59,497 nt of DNA, from NCBI GenBank assembly GCA_002747825.1, contig PDQQ01000016.1, forward strand, positions 1-59,497, in the 5' to 3' direction. Position 1 is the first letter of the stretch. Every line of letters begins with the position of its first letter. The translations under genes were made by a program, and so were the position numbers. Under the pieces are notes generated by a model. It was given only the letters and a program-made list of their open reading frames with translations. It was not told where the DNA came from and did not search any database. The DNA is from Deltaproteobacteria bacterium. Lineage in GTDB: Bacteria > Desulfobacterota > Desulfobulbia > Desulfobulbales > Desulfocapsaceae. Shown here one piece after another: positions 53,748 to 59,497 of the stretch.

Positions 53748-53798
53748 AGCAAGGGGTACACGGCTCGAGAGGACAAGACTTTGTACAGCAGCCTTGCT
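53748..53798 (+). repeat. Long imperfect hairpin upstream of the FMN-binding gene
   Basis: AGCAAGG (53748) pairs with CCTTGCT (53792), and GTACA (53756) with TGTAC (53782). It lies about 200 nt upstream of the FMN-binding protein gene. The sequence does not match the FMN riboswitch. It may be a leader element or chance. Confidence 0.3.
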
Positions 53799-53918
53799 GA
53801 ACGTCTGAGGCATATTGAACAGCCCGGATCTGTACCGTGCCCGTTGCCAAAGAAAAAGCCGGATCCCAGAATGCTGCTGCGAGAGAAAGATTTTCGAATA
53901 CAACGAAAAGAGATGTAG
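53781..53918 (+). CDS. Possible 45-residue protein with TTG start
   Basis: An open frame beginning at TTG 53781 with AGAGG 8 nt upstream and ending with TAG at 53918. The translation (LYSSLAERLRHIEQPGSV and a Lys-rich PLPKKKPDP stretch) looks more like a natural protein than the opposite-strand frame. It overlaps the hairpin at 53748-53798. It may be a leader peptide or fossil gene. Confidence 0.3.
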   Translation: MYSSLAERLRHIEQPGSVPCPLPKKKPDPRMLLREKDFRIQRKEM

Positions 53919-53997
53919 TAATTCAGGTCGGCCTATGGTTTTGAAGATATCTTCAGGACTGATATAGACCGAACAAAAACGACAAAGGAGGATCCTT

Positions 53998-54675
53998 ATG
54001 AAAAGAGTTTTGATTGGATGTATGGCAACCCTGCTTGTTTGTCTGCTTGCGGGCAGTGGTTTTGCGGCAAAATACAAACCAGGTGTATACAAAGGTTCCT
54101 CTCCGGGCCGCAGCACCAAAAAGCACCCGGGCAATATTGCCGTTGAAGTCACGGTCAGTGAGGATGCTATTACAGACATAAAGCTTGTCGAGTTTACTCA
54201 GACCAAAGACGGGAAACATGGAAAACTCAACGAGCAGGTCAAAGAGAAGATTCCCGCAGCGATTCTCGAAAAGCAATCCCTGCAGATTGACTCGGTAGCC
54301 AAGGCCTCCATGGCCTCTGTCGGACTTGAGTTAGCGGTTGCTCAGGCCTTAAACGAGGCAACCGTTGCCTACAAGGATGGCAAATACACAGGTAAGGCCA
54401 AAGGCCACAACAAACCACCCAAACATCCGGGCGAGATCGTTGTAGAGGTTACCATTGCAGGTGGCAAGATCAGCGACATCCAGCTTGTTACCTTCAAACA
54501 GACAACAGTAGAAGAAAAGAAAAAGCAGGGTGAGCGTAATGCCAAGGCTAAGGAACAGATCCCGGCAGCCATCATTGCGGCACAAACTCCGGCGGTTGAT
54601 TCTGTAGCAAAGGCAACAATGGCCTCAGATGGAATCAAGATCGCCGTTGCCCGAGCCCTTGAGCAAGCTCGTTAA
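53998..54675 (+). CDS. Exported protein with two FMN-binding domains
   Basis: A 225-residue precursor. The signal peptide is VLIGCMATLLVCLLAGSGFAA, followed by two FMN_bind domains (about residues 25-115 and 124-222). The C-terminal flavinylation motif in domain 2 is DSVAKATMAS, with Thr the expected acceptor; in domain 1 it reads DSVAKASMAS, with Ser at the acceptor position. ApbE transfers FMN from FAD to such sites. The next gene encodes an ApbE-type transferase fused to an MFS protein, 21 nt downstream. The pair probably carries electrons in the periplasm. Confidence 0.9.
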   Translation: MKRVLIGCMATLLVCLLAGSGFAAKYKPGVYKGSSPGRSTKKHPGNIAVEVTVSEDAITDIKLVEFTQTKDGKHGKLNEQVKEKIPAAILEKQSLQIDSVAKASMASVGLELAVAQALNEATVAYKDGKYTGKAKGHNKPPKHPGEIVVEVTIAGGKISDIQLVTFKQTTVEEKKKQGERNAKAKEQIPAAIIAAQTPAVDSVAKATMASDGIKIAVARALEQAR

Positions 54676-54695
54676 ACACTGCTGCTGCAGGAGGT

Positions 54696-56882
54696 ATGCT
54701 CTTATCGAAGGCTGAAAAAAGAGAGGAATATTCAGGTGTAAACCCTTCTCTGGCGATCACCGTTTTATTCCTCTCTTCCCTCGGTATCGGTGTTTTCTTC
54801 TTTGCCTTCCCTCTTTTTGCCTTTCGCAGTAACTGGCCAGGCGGCTGGCTCGGCCTGGTTTTTTCGCTGTATTATCTTGCCCGTCTGCTTGTGGCACCGA
54901 TTGCTGGTGAACTTGCAGATCGTTACGGAGCCAGGGTATTACTGCTGACAGCCACCTATCTTGCCTGTCTGCTGGTTGCCTCCTATTTTATTTTTCCTCA
55001 TCAATACAGCCTGTTTTATATCCAGTTTGGGCTTGGCATAAGCTCGGGTATCATCAAACCTGTCGCCCTGACATTACTCGCCAGTCAGGCCCCTTCTGGC
55101 CGCCAAGGCAAGGCATTTGGCTGGAGCAACACAGCGACAAATCTAGTCTTTTTTCTCGGTCCAGCGCTCGGAGGCCTGCTCTTTTACTCCTTTCAAATGG
55201 AGCGTATCCTTGGTTTTGTTCTCGGGTGTATGTTTCTTTCCTCCCTACTCGTACACTTTTTGTATCCCAGAGACGGCCTTGTCTCTCTGCAGACAGCAAA
55301 AGAGGGGCAAGCGAAAAGGAACACCTCCAGGTCTGGGGGGCAGATGGCACTTATGGCCGCCGTATTTGGCAGAACACTCGGTATCTCCGCCCTGCTTGTT
55401 TTCTTCCCCATTCTTCTCACCCAGAAACTGGCCGGACCAGCCTGGTCGACAGGGCTGCTCGTAGCGGTACCCGGCGGCATAAGCTGCCTGCTGTTGCCAT
55501 TTACAGGAAAACTTGCCGACTCTTCACAACGTGGTGTTCTCGTGCTTATCGGTATGCTTGTCAGTGCCGCAGCCCTTGTTATTCTTGGTTCCTGCAGCAA
55601 TCTTGCCGCCTTTATCAGCATAGGAATTATTATGGGGCTGGGTACAGCACTCTCCCTGCCTTCGTCGATGGTACAGGCAATAGAGGGAACCCTTGCCAAA
55701 GGCCGTATGCTCGGCATCTTTCAGACCACTGCCAGCGCTGGTTTTTTGATCGGCCCGATATTCAGCGGCGTCCTCGTCCAGTGGACTGCGTCGGCAGAGA
55801 CCGGTCTTATTGCGGCTGGTCTTGTCGGGCTCCTCTCCTGCTTGCCCCTGATCATCGGCTCATTATCAGGCTCTCAGAGGTCTGTCTTCCTGATAACAGG
55901 TGCAATCCTTATTCTGGGAAGCCTGGCAACAATCGATCAGCATTCTTCTGCCCTGCAGCAGAACGAAAGGTCCTTCAATTCTCCAGTCCAGAGACAGACC
56001 TATGCCAACCTGGCCATGGGTGGTATTGTCCACCTCAAGACGGAAGGAACCGATGAAAAGACCGCCCAGGAGGCGGCAACAGCGGCGTTTACAGTAATCG
56101 CCGAACTGGAAAATGATTTTGGGCACCGTAGCCCCAGAGGCTCTGTAGGTAGGATAAACAGCTCTGCGGGGAAAGAAAAGGTTACAGTCTCCGCCGCCGC
56201 CTTTCATTTGATTGAACGGGCCCTGCACTTTGGAAAGCTCTCAGACGGGGTGTTTGATATAACCATCGGTGCCGTAACTTCCCTGCCTTTCTACTACCAG
56301 CAGATGGCCTCAAAAGACAAGGCCGCCCTCGTTGATTACAGAAAGGTAGAGATGGATGCCCCAACGCAGAGCGTTTTTCTGCCTCAGGAGGGAATGGCGC
56401 TTGATCTTGGAGGGCTCGCCAAAGGCAGCATTGTCGATGCGGCGGCGGCAGAATTACAAAAGGCTGGTATTCCCAGCGCCCTGATTGAGGCAAGCGGCGA
56501 TTTTTACTGCTACGGAGAGCGAATCTGGCGGATAGGGATACAGGATCCTCGCTCGGACGGGTTACTCGGTGTCATCGAAGTGCAAAACGCCGGGGTTTGC
56601 GGCTCAGGAGACTATTATCAATATGTCGATTCTGACAACGAAGAGCGCAGCCATCATATCCTTGATGCGGGACGTTTAACCTCTGCCCATCAAAGCATAG
56701 CGGTTACGGCGATTGCCCCCTCCACGGAACTTGCCGATGCCCTGGCCACAACCCTTTTTATCATGGGACCAGAAAAAGGCCAAACCTTTCTCCGGCAGTT
56801 TAAGGATTGCTCCGCAATGTGGGTCTTGCCAGATAAGACCATTGTTACCAGCCCCAGTTTCCCTGCCTTTGTGGAACATTAA
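54696..56882 (+). CDS. MFS transporter - ApbE FMN transferase fusion
   Basis: A 728-residue fusion. Residues about 1-390 form an MFS transporter with twelve helices and a GRxxDRYG-like loop (ELADRYGARV). A thirteenth helix (SVFLITGAILILGSLATI, about 392-412) moves the C-terminus to the periplasm, where the ApbE domain (about 430-728) acts. ApbE marks are ALDLGGLAKGSIVDAA, LIEASGDFYCYG and SVTxIAPxxxxADALxTTLFIMG-like AVTAIAPSTELADALATTLFIMG. It should transfer FMN to the neighbouring FMN-binding protein, while the MFS half may supply FAD. AGGAGG overlaps the start closely, so the true start may differ. Confidence 0.92.
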   Translation: MLLSKAEKREEYSGVNPSLAITVLFLSSLGIGVFFFAFPLFAFRSNWPGGWLGLVFSLYYLARLLVAPIAGELADRYGARVLLLTATYLACLLVASYFIFPHQYSLFYIQFGLGISSGIIKPVALTLLASQAPSGRQGKAFGWSNTATNLVFFLGPALGGLLFYSFQMERILGFVLGCMFLSSLLVHFLYPRDGLVSLQTAKEGQAKRNTSRSGGQMALMAAVFGRTLGISALLVFFPILLTQKLAGPAWSTGLLVAVPGGISCLLLPFTGKLADSSQRGVLVLIGMLVSAAALVILGSCSNLAAFISIGIIMGLGTALSLPSSMVQAIEGTLAKGRMLGIFQTTASAGFLIGPIFSGVLVQWTASAETGLIAAGLVGLLSCLPLIIGSLSGSQRSVFLITGAILILGSLATIDQHSSALQQNERSFNSPVQRQTYANLAMGGIVHLKTEGTDEKTAQEAATAAFTVIAELENDFGHRSPRGSVGRINSSAGKEKVTVSAAAFHLIERALHFGKLSDGVFDITIGAVTSLPFYYQQMASKDKAALVDYRKVEMDAPTQSVFLPQEGMALDLGGLAKGSIVDAAAAELQKAGIPSALIEASGDFYCYGERIWRIGIQDPRSDGLLGVIEVQNAGVCGSGDYYQYVDSDNEERSHHILDAGRLTSAHQSIAVTAIAPSTELADALATTLFIMGPEKGQTFLRQFKDCSAMWVLPDKTIVTSPSFPAFVEH

Positions 56883-56920
56883 GAATACCCGGAAAACAAA
56901 GACCAATTATTGGCCCCAAA

Positions 56921-57793
56921 ATGAACGATAGCATAGAAAGAGTTATCTCCGAAAAAGGCGACCTCTTTGGCATTGTCTGCAACACGACAGGGCTGGTGGC
57001 CGAAGCCTGCACACGTCACGATGTGGGGCCCTTGGCGGCAATGGCGCTGGGGCGGGCGCTCACCGGTGCCGCACTGCTTGCCGCCCTGCTAAAAGAAGAC
57101 CAGAGTGTGCTCCTCAAATTTGAGGCAAATGGACCGCTCGGCAAGATTATCACAGAAGCGGGTTTCAACGGCTGGGTTCGCGGCTATGTCAAAAATCCCC
57201 ACGCAGATGTTCCGCTGAAAAATAAACAGATTGATGTCGCTTCAGGTCTGGGACAGGCTGGCCTGCTCACCGTTATAAAGTCGATTGCCCAAGGCAAGCA
57301 ATATCCAGGCACCATACCGCTCTACACCAGTGAAATTGGAGATGATCTTGCCTACTATCTCCTGCACTCAGAACAGACCCCGTCAACCGTCGGCCTTAGT
57401 GTTCAGCTCGAAACAAACGGAACCGTTTCTGCAGCTGGTGGCTTTCTCGTTCAATCTCTTCCCCCCGCCGACAAAACGGCTCTGGATCATATTGAAGAAG
57501 AGATAGCCAGGCTACCTTCCCTTTCCGATCTTTATCTGAGAGGCAAGTCTCCGGCGGAGGTTCTCTCCGTTCTTTTGCAGAAAGTGCCCCATAAAAAGAT
57601 CCATTCAAGACCATTATACTACAGCTGTAGCTGCAACCTTGAAAAAATGGAAAAGGCGCTCAGCTCGCTCGGGAAGAAAACACTGCAGCAACTCAAAGAA
57701 GAAAAAAACGGCGCCGAAGTACGTTGTGAATTTTGCCGAAAAACCTATACGTTCAACACCTTCAAGCTGGACAAACTCCTTCTTCATCTATAA
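56921..57793 (+). CDS. hslO: Redox-regulated chaperone Hsp33 (HslO)
   Basis: A 290-residue cytosolic holdase activated by oxidation. The zinc-binding cysteines CSC and CEFC are present near the C-terminus (about residues 233-269), and GYVKNPHADVPL and the AGGFLVQSLP segment are typical of the family. It follows the MFS-ApbE gene by 38 nt, perhaps in one operon. The start lacks a strong ribosome site. Confidence 0.95.
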   Translation: MNDSIERVISEKGDLFGIVCNTTGLVAEACTRHDVGPLAAMALGRALTGAALLAALLKEDQSVLLKFEANGPLGKIITEAGFNGWVRGYVKNPHADVPLKNKQIDVASGLGQAGLLTVIKSIAQGKQYPGTIPLYTSEIGDDLAYYLLHSEQTPSTVGLSVQLETNGTVSAAGGFLVQSLPPADKTALDHIEEEIARLPSLSDLYLRGKSPAEVLSVLLQKVPHKKIHSRPLYYSCSCNLEKMEKALSSLGKKTLQQLKEEKNGAEVRCEFCRKTYTFNTFKLDKLLLHL

Positions 57794-58265
57794 ATGGATT
57801 CTCTCCTGTTTTGTTGACATTACTCTTTTTAACTGAACAGAAAGGCTCGACAGATTCATCCATTCCTCTGTTTCGCTTCAACAATTCAAGAGATTATACA
57901 TCCTTTCAGGATCATCAAATACCAGCCGGCATCTACCCACAGACCATATCTGCACATATTCCCGAAAACTCCTGGAAAAAGCCCTGATGTCTCTTATCAC
58001 AACAGACCAGAAAACCAACTCGTCTCTGCCTTTTCCCTTTCCAGAGCTGAGAATAAATCATGTAATTATGATGAGTTAACGGAATTTCAAACAAAATACT
58101 TCGAAAGAGCTGTTCAAATTCTTCCATCCAAGTGACTCATTTTTTCAAAAAGATTAGTTTTTCTACCAACCAGAACAACCCAGCGAGCGATCTCCCCAAG
58201 GCCTTTTCAGCAAAAAACCGCCAGCTCTATAAATTTACAGCCAAAATAAAATCGATATGAAAAGC
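57794..58265. other. Intergenic region, no gene seen
   Basis: About 470 nt between hslO and the convergent integrase end. No coding frame, terminator hairpin, attC-like palindrome or RNA gene can be supported here. Confidence 0.45.
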
Positions 58266-59273
58266 TCAAAATAGCTGATCAAGGGGACTTTCCAGCTTGC
58301 GCACATTCTGCTTTAGAACATGCGTATATACCTCGGTGGTTTTCACATCAGCATGACCAAGAAGTTCCTGCAGAACACGAATGTTTACACCCTGTTCAAG
58401 CATATGAGTTGCAAAACTATGCCGGAGAGTATGACAACCAACCTTCTTGGCAATTCCAGAACGCTGAGCTGCTCGTTTAACCGCTTTCTGCAGGCCTGAT
58501 TGATTGACATGATGCCGCATTTCCTTTCCAGAACGGGGATCTACAGAGCGTTTTCTGGCCGGGAAAAACCATTGCCATCCCACACTTCGGGATGCACTGC
58601 GATATTTACGAGCCAGAGCCTCGGGGATATAGACTTCACCAAAACCTTCAAGCTGATCCTGATGAAAAGTCTGTTTCGCCTTGTCAAGCCATAAACAACA
58701 ATCTTTGTGTAAATTTTTGGCAAGAAGCGTTGTTCTGTCCTTTCCCCCCTTTCCCCCGCGAATAAAAAGCAGCCCCTGACCAAGATCAATATCCTGAATC
58801 CTCAAACGGAGACACTCCATCAGACGAAGCCCACCACCGTATATGAGTTTGGCCATAAACGCATACTGCCCATCCATTTCGACAAACAAAGCCCTAACCT
58901 CTTCCTGGGTCATAACCGTTGGGATACGAGTTCGGCGTTTATTTCGAACGGGTTGTATCTGCCCCTCAAAAGACATTCCAAGCACCCTATTATAGAGAAA
59001 AACCAGCGCATTCAATGCCTGTTGCTGAGTAGAGTTGGAAACCTTCTTCTGCAGAGTGAGATGAGACAAAAAACGCTCTACCTCTCTCGCCCCAAGTTTT
59101 TTAGGGTGCGTTTTACCTCCATAAAAATAGATATAACGCAAAATCCATTGGCAATAGCTTTTCTCAGTGCTAAACGCATAATGATAATATCGGAGAACCT
59201 CCTTAACCTGATCCATCAAACGTGCATCAGGATTCGGACGAAATGTATCGGATTTTTTTGTTTGATTTCTCAT
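58266..59273 (-). CDS. intI: Integron-type tyrosine recombinase IntI
   Basis: A 335-residue integrase. The N-terminal SAM-like core-binding domain starts at [36 protein letters not shown]. The catalytic domain has Arg in [30 protein letters not shown] and the nucleophile in VYTHVL. The IntI-specific insertion ([41 protein letters not shown]) is present and separates it from Xer recombinases. I chose the ATG at 59273; an upstream ATG at 59303 is also possible. Its start faces the window edge, where attI and cassettes would lie. Confidence 0.93.
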   Translation of the reverse strand: MRNQTKKSDTFRPNPDARLMDQVKEVLRYYHYAFSTEKSYCQWILRYIYFYGGKTHPKKLGAREVERFLSHLTLQKKVSNSTQQQALNALVFLYNRVLGMSFEGQIQPVRNKRRTRIPTVMTQEEVRALFVEMDGQYAFMAKLIYGGGLRLMECLRLRIQDIDLGQGLLFIRGGKGGKDRTTLLAKNLHKDCCLWLDKAKQTFHQDQLEGFGEVYIPEALARKYRSASRSVGWQWFFPARKRSVDPRSGKEMRHHVNQSGLQKAVKRAAQRSGIAKKVGCHTLRHSFATHMLEQGVNIRVLQELLGHADVKTTEVYTHVLKQNVRKLESPLDQLF

Positions 59274-59361
59274 CTTTTTCTGTAATATAAACAACAGAGA
59301 CATACGAAAGCTTGGAGAGAGGGATTCCTCTTTGCCGCCTTAATATAACAATACGCAGACA

Positions 59362-59397
59362 AGTTGTCCAGATATGGAAAAAATATCATAGACAACT
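59362..59397. promoter_or_regulatory. Inverted repeat upstream of intI, possible attI part
   Basis: AGTTGTC (59362-59368) and GACAACT (59391-59397) form a 7-bp inverted repeat in the region between intI and the next gene, where attI and the intI promoter are expected. I see no canonical GTTRRRY core, so this could instead be an operator. The array itself lies past the window. Confidence 0.3.
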
Positions 59398-59481
59398 GTC
59401 CACTTATTACACTGTTATCTTATTCAAGTTCAAGAGATAGTGATAGCAGACATAGAGTAAATTTAAAAAGAGGAGTAAATT

Positions 59482-59497
59482 ATGAACAAAGTATTAA
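59482..59497 (+). CDS. 5' end of a gene cut by the window edge
   Basis: ATG at 59482, with AGAGGAG 7 nt upstream, begins MNKVL and continues beyond the window. It is read away from intI, as the first cassette of an integron would be. Too little remains to identify the product. Confidence 0.5.

Noticed and set aside
53472..53997. FMN riboswitch upstream of the FMN-binding gene
   Set aside because: No conserved RFN sequence elements are seen, and the gene needs flavin transfer rather than synthesis.
1..59497. CRISPR array
   Set aside because: No regular direct repeats with unique spacers are visible and no cas gene is present.

Overview
The window looks like chromosome from an anaerobic, Gram-negative deltaproteobacterium of the Desulfobulbales/Desulfotalea type. 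I infer this from the gene content: an AhbD-like radical SAM enzyme, DUF4388, LbtU-type porin and MipA families, periplasmic flavin-transfer genes, PBP1C with alpha-2-macroglobulin, and mid-range GC with some AT-rich genes. The lineage comes from reading proteins, not from a database search.

Layout. 1-4.1 kb: a degenerate tRNA-Leu-like fragment, a polytopic membrane protein, an SRPBCC-TIGR01777 epimerase and an AT-rich sulfotransferase. 4.1-11.5 kb: a murein/defence pair, penicillin-binding protein 1C and a lipid-anchored alpha-2-macroglobulin with its thioester motif. 11.8-18 kb: a radical SAM/SPASM protein, an AT-rich two-domain glycosyltransferase, hemE, an HD hydrolase and an orphan amino-acid-type ABC ATPase. 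18-27.5 kb: the most interesting region, a ferrosome-like (fez-like) iron locus. 28-37 kb: an LbtU-like porin, a candidate structured RNA, a DUF77 thiamine-binding protein, a class-A-type serine hydrolase, glyA, an outer-membrane barrel and thyA. 37-42 kb: a response regulator, a LysM-FecR protein and a CHASE2 histidine kinase in one operon. 42.5-50 kb: an SbmA-like transporter, a CopZ-like protein, a DUF4388-TonB hybrid and the FbpABC ferric-iron transporter. 50-57.8 kb: a BASS transporter, a J-domain protein, a MipA protein, a tandem FMN-binding protein followed by an MFS-ApbE fusion, and hslO. 58.3-59.5 kb: an integron-type integrase, with the start of a gene at the window edge.

The ferrosome-like locus has two operons read leftward and two small divergent sets read rightward. 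The right operon encodes a DtxR-family regulator, a MamC-like small membrane protein, a P1B-ATPase with an SCA motif in place of CPC (the P1B-6/FezB signature) and a protein with three FeoA-like domains. The left operon encodes a second P1B-ATPase with CPC but with its TGES loop changed to NGRS, a CxxC-less HMA-like protein and three small membrane proteins, one of them MamC-like. The two ATPases and the HMA-like protein share an arginine-rich N-terminal motif. A strong promoter flanked by a perfect 9-bp dyad drives two small Gly-Trp membrane proteins between the operons. Together with FbpABC and the LbtU-like porin, the window is rich in iron uptake, storage and regulation genes. The simplest reading is that it specifies a membrane-bounded iron store or a close relative of one, with a more complex parts list than the FezA/B/C set known to me.

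Other points of note are a roughly 110-nt structured repeat present twice (27.7 and 46.1 kb) with a compensatory base change, a 56-nt three-way-junction RNA candidate (30.9 kb), the MFS-ApbE fusion beside its presumed flavinylation substrate, and the integron edge.
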